DNA of 64,000 bases from a virus (IMGVR_UViG_3300042330_000433:28213-92212), one strand, 5' to 3'. Shown: positions 37,430 through 46,415, numbered from the stretch's first letter. Notes: generated by a model not told the origin, from the letters alone. Numbers and translations: made by a program.

Positions 37430-37885
37430 TTATAAAACTCTTATAAAAACTCCTGGTTTTTCTTTAGAATAACTACTATATTCACCATCAATTTCCATTG
37501 GAAATGGTAAAAATATTGTAGTATCATCATCTTCAATAATGTCGTGAGCAGTAAGTAAATCCGCAATAAGCTGGTTAGCATTATTAAAATCGTATCTATG
37601 CTTACTGCCACGTACAAAATGAAAACCAATTTTATAAGGTTTTACTGTTAAATGTTTTTCAAAAAATTCTCTAGTTTTTTCAAATTCATTTTCTTTAGTT
37701 ACATAACATTTTACTATTTTTCTACTAGCAGAATAAGATTGTATTCCTAATGCTCGTATATATTTAGTAACTGCTTTTGAACTGAAAATACCTTTTGAAG
37801 TTTTAACCTTTGAATTTTTTAGACTTGGGACATTCCCATTTATGAATAAATATTCATTACCATTGAATTCTAAATTCTCTACCAT
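37430..37885 (-). CDS. RusA-like Holliday-junction resolvase
   Basis: A 151-residue protein with the RusA pattern: GNVPSLKNSK near the N-terminus (conserved 'P.sKn') and YDFNNANQLIADLLTAHDIIEDDDTTI (split: DFNNANQLIADLL at about 104-116, then DIIEDDD), matching the D-x-DN...D-DD acidic residues that bind metal. RusA enzymes cut four-way DNA junctions. The domain is longer than lambdoid RusA (about 120). It would resolve branched replication intermediates before packaging. The start overlaps the uracil-DNA glycosylase homologue by 29 bases. Confidence 0.72.
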   Translation of the reverse strand: MVENLEFNGNEYLFINGNVPSLKNSKVKTSKGIFSSKAVTKYIRALGIQSYSASRKIVKCYVTKENEFEKTREFFEKHLTVKPYKIGFHFVRGSKHRYDFNNANQLIADLLTAHDIIEDDDTTIFLPFPMEIDGEYSSYSKEKPGVFIRVL

Positions 37886-38531
37886 TTTGTTCTGTAATTT
37901 CTTGGTTAATATCTTCTAACGCGTCGACATTAAGAGTTTGAAATTGCAAAACATTATGTTTTCTTTGATTAATTTTACTAGTGTAGTGCGTACCATTATC
38001 ACCTATAAAAGCAAAAATTACACCTGAATGAATTAACATATCATTTAAATATGTAATAAAATAATTAATAAATTTTGACCATTCTTCTACATCTGGTTTT
38101 TTAGTAGTACCTGTTAAAGCAGTATTTAATAAAAATACACCTTGATCTGTCCAATGTGATAAAGTATAATCTTTATCTACCATAAGACCTCCGCAAATAT
38201 GATTTTCTATACCATTAAATAAATTAAATAATGTAGGATCAAAATCATTGATTAAACTATCTTTATTAGCAAAAGCTAATCCATTACTTCTATGATTAAA
38301 AGTAGGAGTACAATTAATTATTACTACAGTAATATTATTTAATCTAACATCTTTGAACGATTTGAAAATGTCTTTTTTTGAAGGATAATAGTCTTTTTTA
38401 TTTTTATAATTTTCATGTAATGATAACATTAAGTTATACATATCTTCAGTTTGTAAAAATTTATTTAATAAATCAGACCATTGACCCATCAATAAAGAAT
38501 AATCAATTTCTAGTTTATAGTCAATCATCAT
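37857..38531 (-). CDS. Uracil-DNA glycosylase homologue, catalytic residues lost
   Basis: A 224-residue family 1 UNG homologue. The scaffold is clear: LSHWTDQGVFLLNTALT (UNG: WA-QGVLLLN) and the FAFIGDNG / RKHNVLQ stretch before the second motif. But the water-activating motif GQDPYH reads NCTPTF (Asp to Thr, in VIINCTPTFNH) and HPSPLS reads FQTLNV (His to Phe). It should therefore not remove uracil. It may bind DNA or block host UNG; poxviral D4, a UNG used as a polymerase processivity factor, shows such reuse is possible. Two start codons (ATGATG) are adjacent; it overlaps a 34-residue gene upstream. Confidence 0.75.
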   Translation of the reverse strand: MMIDYKLEIDYSLLMGQWSDLLNKFLQTEDMYNLMLSLHENYKNKKDYYPSKKDIFKSFKDVRLNNITVVIINCTPTFNHRSNGLAFANKDSLINDFDPTLFNLFNGIENHICGGLMVDKDYTLSHWTDQGVFLLNTALTGTTKKPDVEEWSKFINYFITYLNDMLIHSGVIFAFIGDNGTHYTSKINQRKHNVLQFQTLNVDALEDINQEITEQNGREFRIQW

Positions 38532-38625
38532 CTGATTTTAAATTATTTTCATCTTTATAATATAATAAATCTGGATTATTAATTTCTTCTACTAAAGAAT
38601 TGGGATAATCAATTTTAAAACGCAT
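38521..38625 (-). CDS. Small 34-residue protein
   Basis: An ATG at 38625 opens a frame MRFKIDYPNSLVEEINNPDL... ending in SDDD at a TGA that overlaps the start of the uracil-DNA glycosylase homologue (ATGATTGA). It fills the 100-base gap between that gene and the amidoligase gene, with the tight overlap typical of real genes here. Acidic; no known family. It may act mainly as a leader that couples translation. Confidence 0.45.
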   Translation of the reverse strand: MRFKIDYPNSLVEEINNPDLLYYKDENNLKSDDD

Positions 38626-38631
38626 TGTAGA

Positions 38632-40473
38632 TTATTCAAGTTGTTGTTTTAATCTTGCCAAAGATGCATCTTGACTAGTTTTAAGTTCATTAACAAATAG
38701 TTTTTCTAATTCAGCATCTGAATCAAATTTTGATTCAGCTTTTTGTTTTAAAGCTGAATTTTTTGATGGTTGTTTAGAACTTGAAAGTCTTACGCCACTA
38801 AATTCATCATCCGTTACTAATTTTGAAGTAGCCATGTTAAATGAAGAATTAGTGGTGAAACTTTTAGGAACACTATAGCGCATTGGTTCTCTAGTGTTTC
38901 TATTTGGTCTATAACTATCATTAAAATCATTAAAATTAGAAAGACTTTTGGTATTATCTTTAGTATCAATATGATTCCATCTAATAACTTTATTACAATG
39001 TATTAAATCTTCATCACCTTCAATTTTACCTCTAGAATTTATTTCTTCTAATCTTCTTACTCGAGTATTGATATAAGAAATATGATAGTTTAATAAATTA
39101 TTTTTTTCACTTTTTTTTAATATTTTTTCATTTCTTAGATATTCATCAATAAAATTTCTAAGATTATCTAATTTAGTAACATTAGAAAAATCTTTTAAAA
39201 TTAATTCAGTATTGTTTACTGTATAATCTAAAATATAAATATTAATTAATAAAAAATTAATAATTTTATCAATATCATAAGTTGGTGTATGAATTCTAAA
39301 TTCAATAGTTTGCTTATTACCAAAAATAATAGGTACTAAATTATTAGCATAATATCTAGTGTTAATATTCCATTTTTGATTACCACTTGGATCTCTTGGA
39401 TGTTCTTTAACATTATCTAAATTATTATTATATGCTGCAAATGGTGTACCTTCTGATAAATAACTAAATATTACATCAAAATTTTTATTAACTTGCTCTT
39501 TGTTTTTAATATCAATTGAAGCATCTAATAAACTATTAACTTTATTAATAGGAAATGGTTTTGAATAATTTTTTCTTTTTACACCAAAATTATATTTCTT
39601 GTATAAAGGAAACATTGAAAACATTTCATCTTGAAAAAATGAAGCTACTTTCCAAAAAGCTAATAGAAATTCAGGTGTTCTAGGTATATTACCAACATGA
39701 TAGTGTAAAGCACAAGATGTATTATACTCTGTTTTACTTTCTAAATGATAAGCAGAATCAATTAATGCCTGTAATCCTATTTCTCCAGATAAAGGTATTG
39801 TAACATACTCTAAACCACTAATAGAACCATCTCTTAAAGGTATTAAAGGTAATACTTTTAAAATATTTTCATTTAGTATACCTTTTACAGTTTCAAATTC
39901 TAAACCAAAAGTATATTTTTTTAGTAAAGGAGCGTAAGTTTTTACACTTTTGGTAATATTAGGTTTATAGTTGGCATTAAATTTTTTAGTAAATTTATCA
40001 GTAATTCCTCTAGAATCATAAGGGAAAGATTCTTTATATTCTTTACTAACATCTTTAATTAAATTAAATAATTTTGCCTTTTTAATAGATATATGATAAA
40101 ATATACCAGTAGATTTTTCTTCTCTATAATCTAATGAGATTATAGATTTATTTAAACATACATGATAGTTATTATCTTTATCAATTAATATTATATTATA
40201 TAATGGGTTGCTTTCAAACAACCCAGTAATTAATTTGTTTTCTTCAAATCTAACTATTCCTTCAATTAAATTTGCATTAGGAAGTGTATATTTACCAACG
40301 GTGTGATTAAATACTAAATTTTCAGGTCTAATATATCTTTTGTTTATTAAATATATTTGTCCAGAATTTTCTTTACTTACATCACCAATTGAATAATATT
40401 GACCATCCACTAATCGACATGTACTTTCAGGAACTTCAAATCCTTCAATATTTTTTACAATTTTATCTTCCAT
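38632..40473 (-). CDS. Amidoligase (COOH-NH2 ligase) domain protein
   Basis: A 613-residue protein with an amidoligase domain of the glutamine-synthetase-like COOH-NH2 ligase group: FGLEFET at about 189-195 (Mg/ATP-binding Glu residues), RDGSISGLEYVT near 214-225, then CALHYHV at about 254-260. This family joins a carboxylate to an amine using ATP. About 180 N-terminal and 250 C-terminal residues have no recognisable motif; the last third is Ser/Asn/Lys-rich. The stop is the downstream end of an operon of ligases and amidotransferases, and the gene starts 1 base after the class II amidotransferase gene. I infer synthesis or modification of a peptide or amino-acid-decorated product. Confidence 0.75.
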   Translation of the reverse strand: MEDKIVKNIEGFEVPESTCRLVDGQYYSIGDVSKENSGQIYLINKRYIRPENLVFNHTVGKYTLPNANLIEGIVRFEENKLITGLFESNPLYNIILIDKDNNYHVCLNKSIISLDYREEKSTGIFYHISIKKAKLFNLIKDVSKEYKESFPYDSRGITDKFTKKFNANYKPNITKSVKTYAPLLKKYTFGLEFETVKGILNENILKVLPLIPLRDGSISGLEYVTIPLSGEIGLQALIDSAYHLESKTEYNTSCALHYHVGNIPRTPEFLLAFWKVASFFQDEMFSMFPLYKKYNFGVKRKNYSKPFPINKVNSLLDASIDIKNKEQVNKNFDVIFSYLSEGTPFAAYNNNLDNVKEHPRDPSGNQKWNINTRYYANNLVPIIFGNKQTIEFRIHTPTYDIDKIINFLLINIYILDYTVNNTELILKDFSNVTKLDNLRNFIDEYLRNEKILKKSEKNNLLNYHISYINTRVRRLEEINSRGKIEGDEDLIHCNKVIRWNHIDTKDNTKSLSNFNDFNDSYRPNRNTREPMRYSVPKSFTTNSSFNMATSKLVTDDEFSGVRLSSSKQPSKNSALKQKAESKFDSDAELEKLFVNELKTSQDASLARLKQQLE

Positions 40474-40474
40474 T

Positions 40475-42511
40475 TTATTTATTATTTCCTATTTTATCAA
40501 TAATTAAAGAATCTAAATTCATTAGATAATCATTGTTAACTTCCATAACATCTGTTACTACATCAGAATTAGCAGAATGTTTTGCTAAACTATTATTTGC
40601 ATTTTGAACTGTTATATAAACATTCATCATTTCAGATTCAAGAGTATCCTTTATTTCAGAATCATATTCAATTTCTTCTTCAATTTTAGGATCTTCATCA
40701 ATTTGAGAATTTCTAGCAATATGTTCTATATCAGAAAATATATCTTCATGATCAATAAAATGTTCTGTTTTAATTTGATTAACATCAAATATATCACCTA
40801 ACTTTTTTAATTCTGTATTATGATATATTTTAAAAGGCACATCTAATTTAATTTCTGAGCTTTCTCCTAAAATAATAGGTGTAGAATTTTCTAATAAATC
40901 AATAGAACTCTCACATATTTCAATATTAATTAAGTTTCCTTTTTCAATATTATATATTTTACCACTTTGAAGAAATGAATGTTTCTTTGTATATGGCAAT
41001 CTATTATATGTAATTTCTTGATTATGATCAGGTTTTCTTTTTTTATTAAGATCTATAATTGGATGTTTTGACATTTCAGATAAATCTAAGAATGTATATT
41101 TATCTTTAAATTTATTAGTAACTGCTTCATAATCCATTGAAGTTTCTAACATTACACCTTTATGGAAATAAATTAAAGGTGGTTCAACTTGTTTCTTAAA
41201 TGTAAAAGGTTTAACAATATTACCTGATTTAAAATCTGGTGTTTCAGTACCATTTAAGAATCTACCTTCATCCATATCAAAAAATCTATCTAATAATTCA
41301 TAACTTGCAGCCATAGCTTTGTTAGAATCATCTGCTAAATGAAAGAAACCATAACCAAATATAAAAGTATAAACACCATTAATTAAATGACCATTTCTTC
41401 TATAACGTAAGTTTCTAAAATTAATACCTGATTTAAAATATTTATCATCTGTTTCATCATAAATATTTGTAATAATAGAATTATCTAATAACTTGTAATT
41501 TAATTTCGATTGTTTAGGGCTCCTTTTTTTAGTCGTATCTATGTCCAAGGTACAATTGGCCGTGGCCGTATGTATCTTCCTTGTCATAGGAGCCATCGTA
41601 AAATTTTTGTTATGACTCGTAATAAATGATTTTTTCTGAGCAGCTTTACTTCTATCTACTTTATAAGTAACAGCAGAATCAATATCTCCATTTTTAATTT
41701 TATAAACAATATTATGTTTAAATTCAAAAATATTTTTATTTAATTTACCACCAATTGCAATTAAAGGTTCCTCTAAAGAAGATATATATAAAGAATTTTT
41801 ACTTTCTTTATAATAATATAAAGGTCTTTCTTCAAATTTATCAGGATTAGTATCACTAGTTTCTTTTCTTGATGCACCATGAAACGCATAAACTGTATCA
41901 GGTTCAGTTAAATCTTGAAAAACTAAAGCTGCTCCACCAATATAAGAATCTAAAACTTTAATATCTTTAGAATTATAAATACATTCTAATAAAATTTCTG
42001 AATCATTTTTAGAACGAATCCATTTACCTCTTGTACCATTTTCATTCATTTCCCATAAGTCAGCTATAACACCATATTCCTTAGCTAAATCACCATGGTT
42101 TGTTAATGTACCATTATGACAGCCTATAAATGAATAACCTTCTTTTAGTTCACCAAATCCAAATGGATGTGCATTATATTCATTAGCTGCTCCAACGCTA
42201 GTTCTTCTTGTATGACCAAATACAACAGGTACTTCTTTTGGTTTCAAATATTCTTTTTCTATTAAAAAATCATAATAATTTTTATTAGTGGTTAATCCAT
42301 AATAAATCTCACCATCAGTTGTAACACCACATGAATCTCCACCTCTAGAATTATTGTAAAGTCCTAAAATGTCAAATTTTGCTTTATTGAAAGATTTTGG
42401 ATTACTTCCAGCCCATGCAAAAATACCACAACCTAATGTATTATGTTTTGGTTTAAATATTATTAAACTAAGAATTTGGAATAATAAAAGTATTAATATT
42501 ATATTTATCAT
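40475..42511 (-). CDS. Class II glutamine amidotransferase with hydrophobic propeptide
   Basis: A 678-residue protein. After a 27-residue N-terminal segment, which is a strong membrane helix (IILILLLFQILSLIIF), Cys28 starts the Ntn-hydrolase domain: CGIFAWAG, GHTRRTSVGAA with NAHPF about 100-118, and CHNGTLTNHGDL about 130. These match the glutaminase domain of class II amidotransferases, which frees ammonia from glutamine. There is no start codon next to the Cys, so the leader must be cut off or the gene starts upstream as read. A ~400-residue C-terminal part has no synthetase I recognise; ammonia would pass to one of the neighbouring ligases. A GC-rich nested inverted repeat lies within the gene at 41518-41594. 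Confidence 0.78.
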   Translation of the reverse strand: MINIILILLLFQILSLIIFKPKHNTLGCGIFAWAGSNPKSFNKAKFDILGLYNNSRGGDSCGVTTDGEIYYGLTTNKNYYDFLIEKEYLKPKEVPVVFGHTRRTSVGAANEYNAHPFGFGELKEGYSFIGCHNGTLTNHGDLAKEYGVIADLWEMNENGTRGKWIRSKNDSEILLECIYNSKDIKVLDSYIGGAALVFQDLTEPDTVYAFHGASRKETSDTNPDKFEERPLYYYKESKNSLYISSLEEPLIAIGGKLNKNIFEFKHNIVYKIKNGDIDSAVTYKVDRSKAAQKKSFITSHNKNFTMAPMTRKIHTATANCTLDIDTTKKRSPKQSKLNYKLLDNSIITNIYDETDDKYFKSGINFRNLRYRRNGHLINGVYTFIFGYGFFHLADDSNKAMAASYELLDRFFDMDEGRFLNGTETPDFKSGNIVKPFTFKKQVEPPLIYFHKGVMLETSMDYEAVTNKFKDKYTFLDLSEMSKHPIIDLNKKRKPDHNQEITYNRLPYTKKHSFLQSGKIYNIEKGNLINIEICESSIDLLENSTPIILGESSEIKLDVPFKIYHNTELKKLGDIFDVNQIKTEHFIDHEDIFSDIEHIARNSQIDEDPKIEEEIEYDSEIKDTLESEMMNVYITVQNANNSLAKHSANSDVVTDVMEVNNDYLMNLDSLIIDKIGNNK
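41518..41594. repeat. GC-rich nested inverted repeat inside the amidotransferase gene
   Basis: Outer arms GGCTCCT (41518-41524) and AGGAGCC (41588-41594). Inside, on the - strand, are further pairings TATG/CATA, CAAGG/CCTTG, TACA/TGTA and a central GGCC-AC-GGCC. It encodes the in-frame linker MTRKIHTATANCTLDIDTT with codons (ACG, GCC, AGG, GAC) rarely used around it. It is much richer in G+C than the flanks and looks inserted. Confidence 0.6.
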
Positions 42512-42518
42512 TTGTTTT

Positions 42519-43340
42519 TTATATTGTTATTTTTTCTTTTTTTTCAGTAATATTAAGTACTGTTAATAATTCTTTTGCTGATTCTAAATCATTAGAATCA
42601 ATTGCAGCTCTAACTTGTTCTGAATATTTATTAATTAATTCATCACATTCATTATCTAAAACAAAGTTTACAGCTTTTAATGTTTGATTAAAAACCCAAC
42701 TCATTGTTTCTGGAGTGTGAATCCAAAAATTAGATAATGCTCTACATTCAACTCCAAATTCTTTAAATCTAAAACTTCCTGCTTTACCATATAACTCTCT
42801 TCGACGCGTATCATTGTCTTTAAAAAGAGCTGGTAATACTACAAACATATCAAATGCTTTTACTATTTTTTCAGTTTGTTCTTCATTAGGATTTGGATAA
42901 CCAATTGCAACATGTCCTCCAGCACATCTTAAATTTGTATTAGAATCTGGTGTTGGGTTGTTATCACCTAAATATACATTATAATCAGGTTCACAACCAA
43001 ATGTTGAAGCTTGTAAAGTTTGTAGATATTTTTCATTAACTTCATCACTAACTTTTGTACTAAAATTATAACCATTAGCTTGAGCTAATACTAATAAATA
43101 ATCTTGACAAACCTGATGATTTTCTATCCATTCTTCTTCTGTTGAACAAGGTGGAATATTATATTCAAACATAATACCATCTTCTTGAATGGCATGACCT
43201 TCTTCTGTAATAGGTCTAGGTGAATATTTACTTCCACCTTCAGTTAAACCTTCAGCTGATACAATTTCATTTTCATCGCAAATAAAAATTTCTGGATCTG
43301 CACCTAATGTTACGTTATATTTGTTTTCTACTTTTTTCAT
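42519..43340 (-). CDS. phiEco32-type COOH-NH2 ligase (amidoligase type 2)
   Basis: A 273-residue protein with LGADPEIFI (residues 12-20), EDGIMFEYN (about 52-60), CAGGHVAIGYP and FRFKEFGVECRALSNFW. This is the pattern of the second phage amidoligase family, first defined in phiEco32-like phages. The Glu, Asp and His residues should hold ATP-Mg in a glutamine-synthetase-like fold. It ligates a carboxylate with an amine; substrates unknown. It shares its start region with the stop of a class I amidotransferase (one-base overlap), and the class II amidotransferase follows 7 bases later. Confidence 0.8.
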   Translation of the reverse strand: MKKVENKYNVTLGADPEIFICDENEIVSAEGLTEGGSKYSPRPITEEGHAIQEDGIMFEYNIPPCSTEEEWIENHQVCQDYLLVLAQANGYNFSTKVSDEVNEKYLQTLQASTFGCEPDYNVYLGDNNPTPDSNTNLRCAGGHVAIGYPNPNEEQTEKIVKAFDMFVVLPALFKDNDTRRRELYGKAGSFRFKEFGVECRALSNFWIHTPETMSWVFNQTLKAVNFVLDNECDELINKYSEQVRAAIDSNDLESAKELLTVLNITEKKEKITI

Positions 43341-44029
43341 TATACTTTTAAATAATAATTAATTAATACATGTATCATTTGTTTAGTTTGTTGAGGACAA
43401 TTTGGACTTTCAGGGTGACCTTGAATACATAATGAATTTGTTTTAGAATAAAAAACAACTTCTGGCTCTACAAAATTTTTTGGTAAATCAATATTTACAT
43501 CATTACCATTTAAGTATTTATTACTTAAAAAATATTTAGAGTATCCAAGAATAATAAAATTTTCTTCATTCATTCCAAAAGGATACATCATTTGATGATG
43601 TGTAGAAGTTATTTTATAAATTGAATCAGTATAAGGTGTTGACATTTCAATTTCATGTAATCCACCCACTGCATGACCTTCTACATGTTGAATTAATTTA
43701 CCACCTGACCAAACTGTAAGTGCTTGAGCACCTCTACAAATTCCTAATTTAGGTGTATTTTTGAAACGATTAAATAAATATTCTTTTTCATATTTATCAC
43801 GTTCAATATTATATTTAGTTTTTGAACCAGTATTTTCATTATAATATTGAGGAGTAACATCTTCTCCTCCAATAAATAATACTAAATCAATTTTTTCTTT
43901 ACCTGTATAATTTGAGGATTTTACAACTGTTACATCATAAAATTCAGATAAAAAAGCAATATAATTATCATTATTTATTTTACCATTTACATATACTGTA
44001 ATTTTATTTTTAGTCATTCTGATCGTCAC
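43340..44029 (-). CDS. Class I glutamine amidotransferase / gamma-glutamyl hydrolase-like (1)
   Basis: A 229-residue class I GATase-type protein. Visible are FIGGEDVTPQYY, the nucleophile elbow GICRGAQAL (Cys about residue 98) and QGHPES (His/Glu of the triad) near 205. The GGxDVxPxxY plus GICRGxQ combination is typical of the PuuD/peptidase C26 branch, which cleaves gamma-glutamyl bonds. It could hydrolyse glutamine for a neighbouring ligase or trim a gamma-glutamyl intermediate. It overlaps a related gene by 20 bases at its start. Confidence 0.82.
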   Translation of the reverse strand: MTIRMTKNKITVYVNGKINNDNYIAFLSEFYDVTVVKSSNYTGKEKIDLVLFIGGEDVTPQYYNENTGSKTKYNIERDKYEKEYLFNRFKNTPKLGICRGAQALTVWSGGKLIQHVEGHAVGGLHEIEMSTPYTDSIYKITSTHHQMMYPFGMNEENFIILGYSKYFLSNKYLNGNDVNIDLPKNFVEPEVVFYSKTNSLCIQGHPESPNCPQQTKQMIHVLINYYLKV

Positions 44030-44735
44030 TTAAAAGTTCATTAATAATAATTTTTGCATATGCACAATTCATTTCTTCAGGATGATATTGTAAACCTGCT
44101 ATTTTTAATGTAGAATGTTTAAAACCTTCAATAATAATAGGTTCAGGTTCAGTATTAATAACTGCACCAGCTTTATTATAATAATTCCAACCTCTAACAT
44201 TATTTTCTTCAGAATAACAATTATCATATCTTTGAGAATAACAAATAACTTCCAATCCTTTTCCTAAAATATTAACAGATTGATGATGCATTGTATTAAT
44301 ATACCATCTATTGTTATTATTTTCAAATTGCATTTCTTGTTTAGTTTCTTCTCTTTTATCACCTTGATGATGACCAAGTATATGTTGATTTAATGTTCCA
44401 CCAAACCAAGTATTTAAACGTTGCATACCTCTACAAATACCAAAGATTGGTTTATTTGCTTTAATAAATTGAGGAATCAACATTTTATCTAAATATTCAT
44501 AATGTTGATTAGCACGAGTATCCATTACTCCTGGTACACTGTTATATGTTGAAACATCAACATCAGCACCACCTGGTAATACTAACATATCAATTTCATC
44601 AACAATTTTATCTAAATTGTCTGTAGTAGAAATTAATCTAACATAACCAAATTGACTAAAAAATTGCATATATGGAAATGTTTGACCAACTTTACCATTA
44701 TATGAATCAGCATATATACCTATTGTTTTTTTCAT
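44010..44735 (-). CDS. Class I glutamine amidotransferase / gamma-glutamyl hydrolase-like (2)
   Basis: A 241-residue paralogue of the next gene. Motifs: LVLPGGADVDVSTYNS, nucleophile FGICRGMQRLN (Cys about residue 108), HHQSVN, and LQYHPEEM (His-Glu of the triad) near 225. It belongs to the PuuD/C26-like group. Two copies side by side with different middle parts suggest two steps of one pathway, or two substrates, rather than redundancy. It follows the 140-residue unknown gene by 1 base. Confidence 0.82.
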   Translation of the reverse strand: MKKTIGIYADSYNGKVGQTFPYMQFFSQFGYVRLISTTDNLDKIVDEIDMLVLPGGADVDVSTYNSVPGVMDTRANQHYEYLDKMLIPQFIKANKPIFGICRGMQRLNTWFGGTLNQHILGHHQGDKREETKQEMQFENNNNRWYINTMHHQSVNILGKGLEVICYSQRYDNCYSEENNVRGWNYYNKAGAVINTEPEPIIIEGFKHSTLKIAGLQYHPEEMNCAYAKIIINELLSDDQND

Positions 44736-44736
44736 T

Positions 44737-45159
44737 TTATTTTTTTATTGTTTTTTCTTTTTTGTATATTTTTGTTAAATCTAATAACATTAATGTCATT
44801 GAAGAACCATTTGTAGAACTATACGGTTTACTAAATTTAATTACATCTTTATCATCTTTAAACATTTTTTTTACAGTATCTACATATTGTTTTTTAATAT
44901 CAACTAATATAACTTTATTAATTTTAGAAAGAATCATTTCTTTACTATTATGTTTAAAAGATGTTAATATTGATGCAAAATAATTAAATAAATAAATATC
45001 ACTATCTGTATTATTCAAATTAATAAAATTTTTTATATTTGTTGAAATTTTATGACCATTTGCGTAATTATCATACATACATTGATATTGAATACTACCA
45101 TTTGGATTTATTACTTCTTTAACACTTGTAATGTACATTCCATTTATTACATTTTCCAT
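44737..45159 (-). CDS. Unknown 140-residue protein in the ligase operon
   Basis: An alpha/beta protein (MENVINGMYITSVKEVINPN...). Its C-terminal part has a beta strand (KVILVDIK), an amphipathic helix (DTVKKMFKDD), then KPYSSTNGSSMTLMLLDL. The strand-helix-Asn-strand ending also appears in the 131-residue protein beside it and in the proteins at 50770-51456 and 51878-52480, suggesting a lineage-specific family. No catalytic residues are visible. Placement between ATP-grasp and amidotransferase genes suggests a carrier or accessory role, but this is inference. Confidence 0.55.
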   Translation of the reverse strand: MENVINGMYITSVKEVINPNGSIQYQCMYDNYANGHKISTNIKNFINLNNTDSDIYLFNYFASILTSFKHNSKEMILSKINKVILVDIKKQYVDTVKKMFKDDKDVIKFSKPYSSTNGSSMTLMLLDLTKIYKKEKTIKK

Positions 45160-45555
45160 CTACTTTCTTTTTAATAAAATTATATATTGATTAATACCTC
45201 TAACTTTTACAGTTTGTTCTACATACATAGTTTTATTTGAAACTTTTTTAAAACTTTCTTTAAATTTATTAAATCTTGATGTATTTCTAATTATAATTAA
45301 TTTAAGATAATTACCTGGTGTAATCAAATTAGTTGTATAGTTAGTTAATTCTTCAATTGTTAAAGTATCAATAAGTTTATTAATATTATTAATAGAACTT
45401 ATTTGACAATTACTTGTTGGTGAAGGATGAAGTACTACGTCAATTTTTAAGTTTTCTTTACCAATTTGTAATTTTTGAATATTACCATTATTTGAAAGAA
45501 TATTTAATTCACGAGCAGGTACTGATTTTTTATTTTCTAGCATTGTATTTTTCAA
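45160..45555 (-). CDS. Unknown 131-residue protein in the ligase operon
   Basis: It contains VVLHPSPTSNCQISSINNINKL in the middle (conserved-looking Asn-Cys) and ends with LKLIIIRNTSRFNKFKES...FKKVSN...YIILLKRK. A similar TNC ... strand-helix-strand pattern occurs in the 200-residue protein at 51878-52480. Stand-alone phage proteins with a '(N/S)C-G/x' motif and a final 'N-x-x-hydrophobic' strand are sometimes likened to acetyltransferases, but I cannot confirm this. The start overlaps the ATP-grasp gene by 26 bases. Confidence 0.5.
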   Translation of the reverse strand: MKNTMLENKKSVPARELNILSNNGNIQKLQIGKENLKIDVVLHPSPTSNCQISSINNINKLIDTLTIEELTNYTTNLITPGNYLKLIIIRNTSRFNKFKESFKKVSNKTMYVEQTVKVRGINQYIILLKRK

Positions 45556-46414
45556 TTAAAAGTTCTGGTAATTTTTCTTTGTATTTTTCTAATGTAACTG
45601 TACCCATACTTGGAGCAGAATTAATTTCTACAACAATAAATTCACAAGATTTTCTTTTTTTACCATCTCCATCAGTGTTGTTCTGCACTCTTAAATCACA
45701 TGCTCCAAAATCTAAACCACATGATTTTAATGCATTAACACAATGTTCTACAATTTCATTCCAATTTATAGGTTTATCAAAATTAGGATTTTCTTCAAGA
45801 ATCCAAACACAATTATCATCATGACGTTGCCATGAATTTGGATGGTCTTTAAATTCTTGTTTTAACATTTTTCTACAAGTGTAAAAACAACCATCTTTAG
45901 TAACATGTAATCTATATTCTTTATTGTAATTACAATACTTTTCTAAAATATAATGAGAAGGTGTTTTACCGTTCATGAAAGCATCATATTCAGCACGAGT
46001 TTTAAATAATGTATTACCTTTACCTCTACTACCATGATGTGATTTTGCAACAATAGGATATTCTACAGTTCTTAACCATTCTTCTACATTAGTATTATTA
46101 TTAGTAGTTTTAGCTACCCAACTTGCTGTTTTGACATTTAATTTTTCAAAACATTGTTTCATTAATAATTTAGATGAACTATTTTTAATTGCTTCAGGAG
46201 AATTTAATTCAATTCTTGTACCTGATGTTGACGCTGCATCATCTAATTCTGTTAATGAACCAAATCTAATTACACTTCTAAAAGGTAAAGATCTCAATTG
46301 TGTTCTAAAAGGGTTATGTGATGGATGTCTACTTCTAATCATTGGTTTAAATTTACCAACAAGTTTTTCTCCTATTTTTTTAATTGTATTTGCTTTTTTT
46401 ACTACAGTTCCCAT
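45530..46414 (-). CDS. ATP-grasp carboxylate-amine ligase
   Basis: A 294-residue protein with ATP-grasp features: YPIVAKSHHGSRGKGNTLF (ATP-binding lysine and glycine-rich loop, about residues 113-131), YILEKYC...KEYRLHV (about 150-165), and FGACDLRV followed by EFIVVEINSAPSMGT (Mg-binding Glu and Asn, about 265-279). It activates a carboxylate as an acylphosphate and joins it to an amine or other nucleophile, as in RimK-type peptide ligases. The basic N-terminal 50 residues are specific to this protein. It lies between the cyclotransferase-like gene and the small unknown genes in the operon. Confidence 0.82.
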   Translation of the reverse strand: MGTVVKKANTIKKIGEKLVGKFKPMIRSRHPSHNPFRTQLRSLPFRSVIRFGSLTELDDAASTSGTRIELNSPEAIKNSSSKLLMKQCFEKLNVKTASWVAKTTNNNTNVEEWLRTVEYPIVAKSHHGSRGKGNTLFKTRAEYDAFMNGKTPSHYILEKYCNYNKEYRLHVTKDGCFYTCRKMLKQEFKDHPNSWQRHDDNCVWILEENPNFDKPINWNEIVEHCVNALKSCGLDFGACDLRVQNNTDGDGKKRKSCEFIVVEINSAPSMGTVTLEKYKEKLPELLIEKYNARK

Positions 46415-46415
46415 A

